Assembly: GCA_033763775.1 (NCBI GenBank)
Contig: JANRJW010000013.1
Span: 231,252-295,251, forward strand
Source: JAJTHB01 sp033763775
Lineage (GTDB): Bacteria > Pseudomonadota > Alphaproteobacteria > Rickettsiales > SXRF01
Length of the DNA stretch: 64,000 nucleotides
Reading direction: 5' to 3'
Made by a program: the position numbers and the translations under genes. Numbering within the stretch: the first letter of the stretch is position 1; each line of letters starts with the position of its first letter. Below, one piece after another: positions 24,515 through 32,700 of the stretch. The notes beneath the pieces are model-generated. The model ran no database searches and was not told the DNA's origin. It was given only the letters and a program-made list of their open reading frames with translations.

Positions 24515-25327
24515 ATGGCTCAACATCATTATCGTGGCTTCTCTCTCGTAGAATTATCGATCGTGCTTGTCATCATCGCGTTGGTTATTGCCGGCATTGT
24601 GATCAGCCAGTCGCTGATACGCAATGCTCAGATGCGGGAAGTGCTCAGCGAATATAACCGCTATCTGATTTCGGTGTCAGAATTTCAAAAAAAATATAAT
24701 TATTTGCCGGGTGATTTTATCAATGCCGCGGCCATCTGGGGCACTGCGGCCAGTTGCCCGCTTGGCGTCGGCTCACAATTGCCTGAAAAGCCCACCTGCG
24801 ATGGCGATGGCGACGGAGCAATTGGCACCACCAACGGTGCCGCGCTGATGACAAATAACGGCGAGTGGTATCGTGCATGGCAACATCTGGCGAATGCTGG
24901 TTTGATTGAGGGTATTTTCAGTGGCGCGCGTGGCACCGCTGGCAACAACCATGGCATGGTTGGCATTAATATCCCTGCATCTAAGCTGCCGTCTGCCGGC
25001 TGGAGCATTGGCTACCTGCTGGCAAGCGTCAATACGTCGGATACTGAAATCTGGCCGGATAATTATGGCCACATCCTGATTCTTGGCAGCCAGCAGTCGA
25101 GCAACAGCATAGCAAATGGCGCGGTGCTTTCTGCAGGCGAAGCTTTCAGCCTGGATAATAAAATTGATGATGGCAAGCCAAGCCGTGGCACCATGCGTGT
25201 GCGCCTGTCAAACCCGGCGGATGGTTGCGTGAATGCAGGCAGCCCATCGACTCAGGATAATAATCGCTACACTCAGACTGGCTCCGAATCACCTGTCTGC
25301 CGTCCTTTTTTCATCATGGGGCTGTAA
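24515..25327 (+). CDS. Prepilin-type pseudopilin-like protein
   Basis: 270-residue protein with a type IV prepilin leader: MAQHHYRG followed by FSLVELSIVLVIIALVIAG, with Glu at +5. The C-terminal domain contains QKKYNYLPGDFINAAAIWG, Ca-site-like DGDGDGAIG, RAWQHLANAGLI and SLDNKIDDGKPSRG with a Cys near the end. It is clearly paralogous to the gene that follows 3 bases later. The product would be inserted in the inner membrane, cut and methylated by PilD. Proteins of this layout occur in alphaproteobacteria as minor pilins or type II secretion pseudopilins; which is not clear. Confidence 0.82.
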   Translation: MAQHHYRGFSLVELSIVLVIIALVIAGIVISQSLIRNAQMREVLSEYNRYLISVSEFQKKYNYLPGDFINAAAIWGTAASCPLGVGSQLPEKPTCDGDGDGAIGTTNGAALMTNNGEWYRAWQHLANAGLIEGIFSGARGTAGNNHGMVGINIPASKLPSAGWSIGYLLASVNTSDTEIWPDNYGHILILGSQQSSNSIANGAVLSAGEAFSLDNKIDDGKPSRGTMRVRLSNPADGCVNAGSPSTQDNNRYTQTGSESPVCRPFFIMGL

Positions 25328-25330
25328 ACC

Positions 25331-26143
25331 ATGCGTCCACGTCAGCCCACACCGCAGTCAGGCTTTTCTTTGCTTGAGCTAGCACTGGTTGTGATTATCA
25401 TTGGTCTGATTCTCGGCGGCATTGCAGTCGGGCGTGGGCTGATTAAATCATCCCAGCTTCAGGCCGTTGCAGGAGAATATGCGCGCCACGTCGCGGCGGT
25501 TAAAGCCTTTCAGGAAAAATATCTCGAGATGCCCGGCGATTTTGCGGGTGCCACGGATATCTGGGGTGCACTTAATAACACGCCTGCCAACTGCATCACC
25601 ATCGCCTCACCCAACACGGTTGGCACCTGTAACGGCGATGGTAACGGCACCATCACCACTCAGTCAGGCGGCGCTTATGCCACCACCTATTATGAACAGT
25701 TCCGCGCCTGGCAACATTTAGCCAATGCTGGTCTCATCAGCGGCAGCTACAGCGGTGTCAGCACTTCCGGTACCTATCGCTACACCATCGGCACCAACAT
25801 CCCTTCTTCCTCGATGGACGGCGGCGGCTGGCGGCTGATTCATTACACTCCCGTTGATCAAGCATTGGGCGTTGCCGGGTTGCCCGCGCTAACAGCTGGC
25901 GATATTCCCTACAATCTGGTGCTCTGGTTTGGTGGGGCATATGTGGGGGATAGCAACCTGATGGGCAGCATCATTTCGCCGTCTGACGCATTTGATCTTG
26001 ATACAAAAATTGATGATGGCAGGCCGAACACCGGCAAACTTGTGTCGCAATCCAACACGGCGCCTATTGATTGCGCCACAGGCGACGTCTACAACCAGAA
26101 TGATAATGATACTTGTGCGCTGGTTTTTAAAACCGGTCTTTAG
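25331..26143 (+). CDS. Prepilin-type pseudopilin-like protein, paralogue
   Basis: 270-residue paralogue of the preceding gene, also with a prepilin signal: QSG then FSLLELALVVIIIGLILGG. Shared segments are QEKYLEMPGDFAGATDIWG, NGDGNGTIT, RAWQHLANAGLISG, FDLDTKIDDGRPNTG and a C-terminal Cys pair region ending in KTGL. The two genes are probably co-transcribed and their products may form a hetero-oligomer at a pilus or pseudopilus tip. No assembly ATPase, PilD or secretin is nearby. Confidence 0.82.
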   Translation: MRPRQPTPQSGFSLLELALVVIIIGLILGGIAVGRGLIKSSQLQAVAGEYARHVAAVKAFQEKYLEMPGDFAGATDIWGALNNTPANCITIASPNTVGTCNGDGNGTITTQSGGAYATTYYEQFRAWQHLANAGLISGSYSGVSTSGTYRYTIGTNIPSSSMDGGGWRLIHYTPVDQALGVAGLPALTAGDIPYNLVLWFGGAYVGDSNLMGSIISPSDAFDLDTKIDDGRPNTGKLVSQSNTAPIDCATGDVYNQNDNDTCALVFKTGL

Positions 26144-26177
26144 TCACAGTATTTCAGTTGGCTGGGCGGGTTATTTT

Positions 26178-27041
26178 TTAGCCTGCTCCCATCACCACAT
26201 CCGCGCCGATATCCACCGCCGGTGCAGAGTGGGTGAGTGCGCCGACCGAGATAAAATCAACGCCGGTTTCTGCAATCGATGCAATGGTAGTTAAATCAAC
26301 ACCGCCAGACGCCTCGAGCGGAATCTTGCCGCCGGAGAGCTTGACTGCCTCCGCAAGCTGCTGATTGGTCATATTATCCAGCAATAAACGGTCAGGTTGA
26401 TATTTCAGCGCTTCCTGAACCTGTGAAAGCGTATCACACTCCACCACAATCGGCAGAGGCTTATTCAGGCCAGATCGTGCCTTTTCCACTGCGCGCGCTA
26501 CGCCACCACATAGCGCGATATGGTTGTCCTTGATCAGCACCATATCATCCAGGCGCATTCGGTGGTTTTGCGCGCCGCCGGTGCGCGCGGCGTATTTATC
26601 AATCAGGCGCAGGCCGGGCATGGTTTTGCGCGTATCGAGCAGAGCAGCTTTGGTATGGGCAATCGCATCGGCATAGCGTCTGGTCAGGGTTGCCACGCCG
26701 CTCATGCGCTGCATCAGGTTCAGCAGCACACGTTCGCCGGCAAGCAGTTCCCTTGCCGCGCCAGAAAGAGATATAATCGCCTGTTTTTCATGAACAATAT
26801 CGCCATCATTCGCCAGCAGCTTAATAGTAATATCAGCACCTAGCCGCCGGAACACCATGGCGGCAACGGCCGTGCCGCACACACAAATTGTTTCACGTGA
26901 AACAATCTGCATCTCGGCGTGCTTTTCAGCAGGCACCAACAGCTGCGAAGTGACATCACCCTGCCCGATATCCTCGGCCAGCGCGCGCTCTACCGTTTCT
27001 TCCATTGCCTGCGTAAGCGCATTATCCAGAGTCGTGATCAT
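26178..27041 (-). CDS. nadC: Nicotinate-nucleotide pyrophosphorylase (carboxylating)
   Basis: 287-residue quinolinate phosphoribosyltransferase, converting quinolinate and PRPP to nicotinate mononucleotide in NAD synthesis; cytosolic. Characteristic sequence: LAEDIGQGDVTSQLL at the N-terminus, LLDTRKTMPGLRLIDKYA, GGAQNHRMRLDDMVLIKDNH, and the barrel segments VVECDTLSQVQEAL, LLLDNM and LEASGGV. Full length. It is divergent from an SdhA-type flavoprotein 44 bases away, a position where nadB is often found. Confidence 0.95.
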   Translation of the reverse strand: MITTLDNALTQAMEETVERALAEDIGQGDVTSQLLVPAEKHAEMQIVSRETICVCGTAVAAMVFRRLGADITIKLLANDGDIVHEKQAIISLSGAARELLAGERVLLNLMQRMSGVATLTRRYADAIAHTKAALLDTRKTMPGLRLIDKYAARTGGAQNHRMRLDDMVLIKDNHIALCGGVARAVEKARSGLNKPLPIVVECDTLSQVQEALKYQPDRLLLDNMTNQQLAEAVKLSGGKIPLEASGGVDLTTIASIAETGVDFISVGALTHSAPAVDIGADVVMGAG

Positions 27042-27085
27042 TTTTTCTAAATAACATAGGGTTTACGCGGCCACAAGCAGGCTGT

Positions 27086-28897
27086 ATGGTTACCTTCATG
27101 TCTTATTCAGTCACTCGTCATACAGCCGATGTGCTGGTCATCGGTGCGGGCGGCGCTGGCCTTCGCGCTGCGGTGGCCGCTGCGAAGGCGGGCGTAACAG
27201 TCGCCTGCATCTCCAAAGTCCAACCGCTGCGCAGCCATACCGTTGCCGCGCAAGGCGGTATCAATGCCGCGCTCGGCAACCGTGTGGACGATGACTGGCG
27301 CTGGCACATGTACGATACCATCAAAGGTTCTGACTGGCTGGCCGATCAGGATGCGGTGGCGATACTCTGCGAAAACGCGCCGCAGGCAGTGGTTGAGCTG
27401 GAACATATGGGCATGCCCTTCACCCGTGATGAAAATGGCCGCATTTATCAGCGTGCTTACGGCGGCCAGCATACGGATTTCGGTAAAGGCGGCCCGGCTT
27501 ACCGCGCCTGCGCCGTGGCGGATCGCACTGGGCACTGCCTGCTGCAAACGCTTTATTCTCAGGCGGTTCGCGGCGGCATAGATTTTTTCAGTGAGTACAT
27601 GGTGCTTGATTTGCTGATGAGCGATGCGCGCCGGTGTCTTGGTGTGGTGGCCTGGCATCCGGAAAGCGGCACTCTGCATCTATTTCAGGCGCATGTCACC
27701 ATTCTTGCCACTGGCGGCTATGGTCAGGCTTACGCGGCTACCACCTCCTCTTCCATTTGCACCGGCGATGGCGGCGCGATGGCGCTGCGGGCAGGTTTGC
27801 CGCTACAGGATATGGAGTTTGTTCAGTTTCACCCGACCGGACTTCACAACTCCGGCATCCTCATCACCGAAGGTGCGCGCGGCGAAGGCGCTTATCTGAT
27901 CAACGGCCTTGGTGAGCGCTTCATGGAGCGCTATGCCCCTGCCACCATGGAGCTCTCATCGCGCGATATCATCTCACGCGCGATGGTGCAGGAAATCATG
28001 GCTGGCCGCGGTTGTGGCGCGGGCAAAGATCATCTTCAGCTGAGCCTTGTGCATCTTGGCCGCGAACTCATTGAAAGCAAGCTACCCACCATTACCGCGA
28101 TTGCCAAAAACTTTGCCAGCATTGATATTTTTTCGCAGTCTGTACCGGTGGTGCCTTCCGTGCATTACACGATGGGCGGTATTCCTACCAATGCCGCCTG
28201 TGAAGTCATCGCTCTGGACGCCGCCGGGACTGAATCCACCATCGCAGGGCTCATGGCCGTGGGTGAAGCAGCCTGCGCTTCCGTGCATGGTGCCAATCGC
28301 CTGGGGTGTAATTCACTGCTCGAGCTGGTGGTTTTCGGCAAGCTGTGCGGCGAGCGCGCAGCCTCGCTCGCCGTCAGCGAAGGCTCACACGCAGAAGCGC
28401 CTCGCCATCAGGTGGATACCATTCTCAGCCGCTTTGATCATCTACGTCACAGCAGCGGAACACAAACCCCATCGCGTCTGCGTAAACAATTGCAAAGATT
28501 GATGCAGAACCACAGCAACATCCTGCGCTACCAATCCCGTCTGGAGGCTGGCCTAGCGCAGCTCAGAGAGCTATGGCAAATCGCCCAGCATGACCTGAAA
28601 ATCAGCGATCGCTCGCTCATCTGGAATACGGATGTAGCCGAGGCGCTGGAGCTGGACAACCTGCTGCGACAAGGTGCCGCCACTCTTGCTTCTGCCGCAG
28701 CACGCAAAGAAAGCCGCGGCGCACATTGGCGCGAGGATTTCCCGCAGCGCAACGACAAAGAATGGCTGAAGCACAGCCTCGCTTATGTCGATGATCATGG
28801 AGTCACCCGAACCAGCACCCGCAGCGTGCGGCTCAGTGCCGCTCAGCCACAAGGTGAGAGCACGCTGTCTTTCCTGCCGGAGGAGAGAGCATATTGA
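27086..28897 (+). CDS. sdhA: SdhA-type succinate dehydrogenase/fumarate reductase flavoprotein
   Basis: 603-residue flavoprotein. N-terminal FAD site VLVIGAGGAGLRAA; covalent-FAD His in SHTVAAQGGINAAL; active-site residues in QFHPTG, TEGARGEGAYL, HYTMGGIPTN and ANRLGCNSLLELVVFG; SdhA-type C-terminus (RGAHWREDFPQRNDKEWLKH). All catalytic positions of SdhA are present, and the His of the flavinylation motif, absent from L-aspartate oxidase, is kept. Yet no sdhB, sdhC or sdhD is adjacent, and the divergent neighbour is nadC. It may be the normal SdhA encoded apart from its operon, a paralogue, or a substitute for NadB. The name rests on sequence. Confidence 0.82.
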   Translation: MVTFMSYSVTRHTADVLVIGAGGAGLRAAVAAAKAGVTVACISKVQPLRSHTVAAQGGINAALGNRVDDDWRWHMYDTIKGSDWLADQDAVAILCENAPQAVVELEHMGMPFTRDENGRIYQRAYGGQHTDFGKGGPAYRACAVADRTGHCLLQTLYSQAVRGGIDFFSEYMVLDLLMSDARRCLGVVAWHPESGTLHLFQAHVTILATGGYGQAYAATTSSSICTGDGGAMALRAGLPLQDMEFVQFHPTGLHNSGILITEGARGEGAYLINGLGERFMERYAPATMELSSRDIISRAMVQEIMAGRGCGAGKDHLQLSLVHLGRELIESKLPTITAIAKNFASIDIFSQSVPVVPSVHYTMGGIPTNAACEVIALDAAGTESTIAGLMAVGEAACASVHGANRLGCNSLLELVVFGKLCGERAASLAVSEGSHAEAPRHQVDTILSRFDHLRHSSGTQTPSRLRKQLQRLMQNHSNILRYQSRLEAGLAQLRELWQIAQHDLKISDRSLIWNTDVAEALELDNLLRQGAATLASAAARKESRGAHWREDFPQRNDKEWLKHSLAYVDDHGVTRTSTRSVRLSAAQPQGESTLSFLPEERAY

Positions 28898-28987
28898 CCG
28901 CTGGAGCATTCTTTTTGTTGCTTGTTTTTTTTTGCCATACTACCTAACTAAACCTCTCATTCAAACCACTCTACAACACAGGCTGAC

Positions 28988-30931
28988 ATGATCACCATCA
29001 CCCTTCCCGACGGCTCTACACGCGAGTTTCCAGCACCGGTGACCGGCGCAGAAATTGCTGCTTCTATTGGCGCTGGCCTGGCCAAAGCCGCGCTCGCCAT
29101 GAAAGTGGACGGCGTGCAGCGCGACCTTTACCTGCCGGTGGAGCGTGATGCCAGAATCGAAATCCTCACCCCCAAACAACCAGAAGGGCTAGATATTCTT
29201 CGTCATACCACCACCGCGCAGGTGCTCGCCCGCGCGATGAAAGAACTTTATCCCGGCTCAAAGCTGGCGATCGGCCCCACAGTGGATGACGGCTTTTATT
29301 ACGATGTCGAAACGCCAAACCCAATCTCATCGGAGGAGCTGGCGAAAATCGAAGCGCGGATGCGCGAGATCATGGCCGAAGATAAGAGCGTAACACGTGA
29401 GATGCACAGCCGCGAAGACGCGATTAAGCTTTTTGAATCACGCGGCGAGCCTTACAAAGCTGAGATTATCCGCAGCGCACCGGAAGATGATACGACTGAG
29501 CGCGGCAAAATCTCCATCTATCGCCAGGGTAGCGGCGATAGTGCGTTTATTGACTTGTGTCGCGGCCCCCATGTGCCACATTTCCGGCACCTCTCCCCGC
29601 ATTTCAAGCTGATGCGCGTGGCTGGCGCTTACTGGCGCGGCGATAGCAGGAACAAGCAGCTCACACGCATTTACGGCGTGCAGTTTGCGACCGAGAAAGA
29701 ACTCAAAAACTATCTCACCATGCTTGAAGAAGCGGAAAAGCGCGACCATCGAAAGCTCGGCAAAGAGCTTGGCCTGTTTCACATCGAAGAACACTCGCCG
29801 GGCATGATCTTCTGGCACGATAAGGGCTGGACGCTCTACCGCACACTGGAACAGTTTGTGCGCAGCAAGCTGCAAACACGCGGCTACATCGAAGTCAAAA
29901 CCCCGATGCTGGTGGATCGCAGCTTATGGGAAGCAAGCGGCCACTGGGAAAAATTCCGCGAGAATATGTTCGTTGCGCCCAGCGATGAGGACAAGGTGCT
30001 GGCCGTCAAGCCCATGAACTGCCCCTGCCATGTGCAGATTTTTAATCAAGGGCTGAAAAGCTACCGCGAACTGCCACTTCGCATGGCGGAGTTCGGCAGT
30101 TGCCACCGCAATGAACCCAGCGGCAGCCTGCACGGCATCATGCGTATTCGCGGCTTCACGCAGGACGACGCGCATATCTTCTGCATGGAAGATCAGATCA
30201 CCTCGGAGACGATTGCCTTCTGCGACTTGTTGAAAGAAGTCTACCGCGCCTTCGGCTTTTTTGAAATTCAGGTGAAATTCTCCGACCGTCCGCCCACACG
30301 CGCGGGTTCAGACACCACATGGGACAAAGCAGAAAATGCCCTAAAAGACGCCGTGAATGCGGCAGGCCTCGCATGGACGCTCAATCCCGGCGAAGGCGCG
30401 TTTTATGGCCCTAAGCTGGAGTTTGTGCTGCGTGATGCGCTCGGCCGCGACTGGCAATGCGGCACCCTGCAAGTGGACTTTGTACTACCAGAGCGCCTCG
30501 GCGCAGAATATATCGGGCCGGATGGTAACAAGCACCGGCCGGTGATGCTGCACCGCGCGATTCTCGGCTCGCTGGAGCGCTTCATCGGAATTCTGATTGA
30601 AGAGTATGCCGGCAAATTTCCGCTGTGGCTTTCGCCTGTTCAGGCGGTGGTGGCCACGATCACTGACGCGGCCATCCCCTATGCTCAGGAGGTGCAGAAA
30701 GAGCTGCGCGCTATCGGCATCCGCGCGGATCTGGATGTGCGAAACGAAAAAATCAATTACAAAGTGCGCGAACATAGCGTGAATAAAGTGCCGCTGATGC
30801 TGGTGGTGGGCGCTAAAGAAGCCGAGCAGAAGAGCGTGTCCATCCGCCGCCTTGGCTCTGAAAAGCAGGAAACCATGACGCTTGCCGAGGCTAAAGCCAT
30901 GCTGCTGGCCGAGTGCCAGCCGCCAGCATAG
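28988..30931 (+). CDS. thrS: Threonyl-tRNA synthetase
   Basis: 647-residue class II synthetase charging tRNA-Thr. Domains in order: TGS (residues 1-62), the editing domain with HTTAQVLARAMKELYPG-like segment (hydrolyses Ser-tRNA), the catalytic core with MNCPCHVQIF (zinc Cys), FGSCHRNEPSGSLHGIMRIR motif 2 and motif 3 GSLERFIGILIEEY, and the anticodon domain (from about 545, LWLSPVQAVV). Full length. It begins a plus-strand run with infC about 140 bases downstream, a common thrS-infC order. Confidence 0.96.
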   Translation: MITITLPDGSTREFPAPVTGAEIAASIGAGLAKAALAMKVDGVQRDLYLPVERDARIEILTPKQPEGLDILRHTTTAQVLARAMKELYPGSKLAIGPTVDDGFYYDVETPNPISSEELAKIEARMREIMAEDKSVTREMHSREDAIKLFESRGEPYKAEIIRSAPEDDTTERGKISIYRQGSGDSAFIDLCRGPHVPHFRHLSPHFKLMRVAGAYWRGDSRNKQLTRIYGVQFATEKELKNYLTMLEEAEKRDHRKLGKELGLFHIEEHSPGMIFWHDKGWTLYRTLEQFVRSKLQTRGYIEVKTPMLVDRSLWEASGHWEKFRENMFVAPSDEDKVLAVKPMNCPCHVQIFNQGLKSYRELPLRMAEFGSCHRNEPSGSLHGIMRIRGFTQDDAHIFCMEDQITSETIAFCDLLKEVYRAFGFFEIQVKFSDRPPTRAGSDTTWDKAENALKDAVNAAGLAWTLNPGEGAFYGPKLEFVLRDALGRDWQCGTLQVDFVLPERLGAEYIGPDGNKHRPVMLHRAILGSLERFIGILIEEYAGKFPLWLSPVQAVVATITDAAIPYAQEVQKELRAIGIRADLDVRNEKINYKVREHSVNKVPLMLVVGAKEAEQKSVSIRRLGSEKQETMTLAEAKAMLLAECQPPA

Positions 30932-31043
30932 GTTTTTGCTTGATTAATCAGGCCTTTTCGTACAGATTGCTGCTTTCGGGCAACGTTTTATTAACGCTCG
31001 CCCGCTAAAGTTGTTTATTCCATCACCACTCTTGGAGGTTTGT

Positions 31044-31073
31044 TTGACTAACATGGCAGCTGCTCGTATATGA
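31044..31073 (+). CDS. Possible leader peptide overlapping infC start
   Basis: A nine-codon frame starting with TTG (MTNMAAARI) sits five bases after a perfect GGAGG site (31034-31038). Its TGA stop overlaps the infC ATG as ATGA. The infC ATG itself has no good ribosome binding site of its own. Seen in sequence: the Shine-Dalgarno, the frame and the overlap. Inferred: translational coupling of infC to a leader peptide. Confidence 0.35.
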   Translation: MTNMAAARI

Positions 31074-31585
31074 GCAAACAAGATGAACCGCGCGTAAACC
31101 GTCAGATTACCGCACCACAAATCCGCCTGATCGACCAAAATGGTACCATGATCGGCGTTGTTACCGTAGCAGAAGGCATCCGCATGGCCGATCAGGTTGG
31201 CCTTGATCTGGTGGAAATTTCCCCCGGCGCCTCGCCCCCTGTGTGCAAAATTCTCGATATCGGCAAATATCGCTACGAAGCGCAGAAAAAAGCGCATGAA
31301 GCGCGCCGAAAACAGAAAGTTATCCAGATTAAGGAGATCAAGCTTCGCCCGGTCATCGATAAGCATGACCTCGAAATCAAACTCAGACAAGTGATGGGTT
31401 TTCTCGATGAAGGCGATAAGGTTCGCATCAGCATGCGCTTTAAAGGCCGTGAGATGGACCATATCGAAATCGGCGAGCAGGTGATTGCCCGTGTGCAGGA
31501 AGCGCTCAAAGATAAATGCAAGGTAGAGCAGCCCCCGAAGCGTGAAGGCAAACAGATCATCATGACCGTGGCATCGCTGAAATAG
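31070..31585 (+). CDS. infC: Translation initiation factor IF-3
   Basis: 171-residue IF-3, which binds the 30S subunit and checks start codons. N-domain: VNRQITAPQIRLIDQNGTMI and VGLDLVEISPGASPPVCKI; basic linker YRYEAQKKAHEARRKQK-like; C-domain with VIQIKEIKLRPVIDKHDL and GDKVRISMRFKGREM. An in-frame TAA 21 bases upstream fixes ATG 31070 as the earliest ATG. Many infC genes start with rare AUU or AUC for autoregulation; here the start is AUG but depends on a possible leader frame. Confidence 0.96.
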   Translation: MSKQDEPRVNRQITAPQIRLIDQNGTMIGVVTVAEGIRMADQVGLDLVEISPGASPPVCKILDIGKYRYEAQKKAHEARRKQKVIQIKEIKLRPVIDKHDLEIKLRQVMGFLDEGDKVRISMRFKGREMDHIEIGEQVIARVQEALKDKCKVEQPPKREGKQIIMTVASLK

Positions 31586-31587
31586 CC

Positions 31588-31998
31588 ATGCCACGCGCCC
31601 TGCTCATCCGCCGCGAAACCTTCAGCGCCTCGCACCGCCTGCTGTCGAAAGATTTATCCGACGCAGAAAACGAAGCGCTGTTTGGCAAGTGCTTTCATGC
31701 GAATGGGCATGGCCACAACTATGTGCTCAAAGTATCCGTGTTCGGCGATATTGACCCCAAAACGGGTATCGTGATGAACCTGACCGATCTCAAAAAAATC
31801 ATTCACGAACGCGTGATGACGAAGGTGGATCATCGCCATTTAAATTTAGACGTGGAAGAGTTTAAAACCCTCAATCCGTCCGCCGAAAACATCGCGTATG
31901 TGGTTTGGCAGTGGCTTAAACCCGCTCTGGGCGAGCTGCTCTATGAAGTTGAGCTGTTTGAAACGGAAAACAACATCGCCATTTATCGCGGCGACTAA
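31588..31998 (+). CDS. 6-pyruvoyl-tetrahydropterin synthase family protein
   Basis: 136-residue PTPS/QueD-fold enzyme. Zinc-binding His in FSASHRL and in NGHGHNY; the nucleophile Cys in LFGKCFHANG; VMNLTDLKKIIHE; DHRHLNLDV; and a final ELFETENNIAIYRG. The spacing between Cys and GHGHNY, and the C-terminus, follow animal-type 6-pyruvoyl-tetrahydropterin synthase more closely than QueD. It could make 6-pyruvoyl-tetrahydropterin, or 6-carboxytetrahydropterin for queuosine. It starts 2 bases after infC, so it is probably co-transcribed with a translation gene; that would also fit a tRNA modification (queuosine) role. Confidence 0.82.
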   Translation: MPRALLIRRETFSASHRLLSKDLSDAENEALFGKCFHANGHGHNYVLKVSVFGDIDPKTGIVMNLTDLKKIIHERVMTKVDHRHLNLDVEEFKTLNPSAENIAYVVWQWLKPALGELLYEVELFETENNIAIYRGD

Positions 31999-32000
31999 TT

Positions 32001-32039
32001 TCCGTCATCGCCCGAATCGCGCATTGCGATTCTAGGGCG
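32001..32039. repeat. Palindromic intergenic element
   Basis: CGCCCGAATCGC and GCGATTCTAGGGCG pair around a GCATT loop with one bulge, in the gap between convergent genes. The flanking TCCGTCATC and GATCCATGG recall the GTCATCCCGG...GGATCC repeats common in alphaproteobacteria. It may also act as a bidirectional terminator. Confidence 0.5.
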
Positions 32040-32109
32040 ATCCATGGCAAATAAAGCTGGATTCCCCTAGAATTTCTGTAAGATTAAAAATTCGGTGAAT
32101 AACAAAATC

Positions 32110-32697
32110 TCAGGCCTTTAAAAACCTGCTACCAGGCTTAACCGCAGGAATTCCCTGAAGTTCCGGCGGCAGTGCGTCCGGTTTGTAGGTTGGCACATCG
32201 AGCGCCAGCAGTGAAACCAGCGGAAGTGTCAGGCTGGTATCATTGCTCGAGCGGCGGTCAATAAGGCTGGCCACCGCCACCGCCTCAGCACCATTTGTCT
32301 TAACACAAGCCACCGCCTCCATGGAGGATTTGCCAGTGGTCACCACATCTTCGCAAATCAGCACCCTCTGCCTCTGCTCAAGGCCAAAGCCGCGCCTTAG
32401 TTCAAATTTGCCATCCACGCGCTCACAGAACATCGTAGGAAGCGAAAGCTGACGCCCAAGCTCATACCCCACCACCACACCGCCCATCGCCGGCGCGACC
32501 ACCACGTCAAACGCAAAGCCCTGATCACGCAGCTTCGCCGCCAGAGCGCGGCACAGACGCTCGCCGCGCGCCGCATCCATCATCACGCGCGCACACTGAA
32601 GGTAGGTAGGGCTGTGTAGACCAGAAGAAAGAACAAAATGGCCAGACAACATCGCGCCCGCTGCCTTGAATTCTTCTAATATCTGCTGCTCATTCAT
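32110..32697 (-). CDS. pyrE: Orotate phosphoribosyltransferase
   Basis: 195-residue enzyme of pyrimidine synthesis (orotate plus PRPP to OMP). The type I PRTase fold is seen with GHFVLSSGLHSPTYLQCA at the N-terminus, APAMGGVVVGYELGR, DGKFELRRGF and the PRPP-binding motif VLICEDVVTTGKSS (about residues 112-125). The length and the GLHSPTY segment match the alphaproteobacterial/archaeal-like PyrE form. It follows panC by 3 bases on the same strand. Confidence 0.93.
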   Translation of the reverse strand: MNEQQILEEFKAAGAMLSGHFVLSSGLHSPTYLQCARVMMDAARGERLCRALAAKLRDQGFAFDVVVAPAMGGVVVGYELGRQLSLPTMFCERVDGKFELRRGFGLEQRQRVLICEDVVTTGKSSMEAVACVKTNGAEAVAVASLIDRRSSNDTSLTLPLVSLLALDVPTYKPDALPPELQGIPAVKPGSRFLKA

Positions 32698-32700
32698 ACG

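Noticed and set aside
27086..28897. L-aspartate oxidase (nadB) label for the flavoprotein
   Set aside because: The covalent-FAD His motif and the C-terminal sequence are of the SdhA type; only the position beside nadC suggests NadB.
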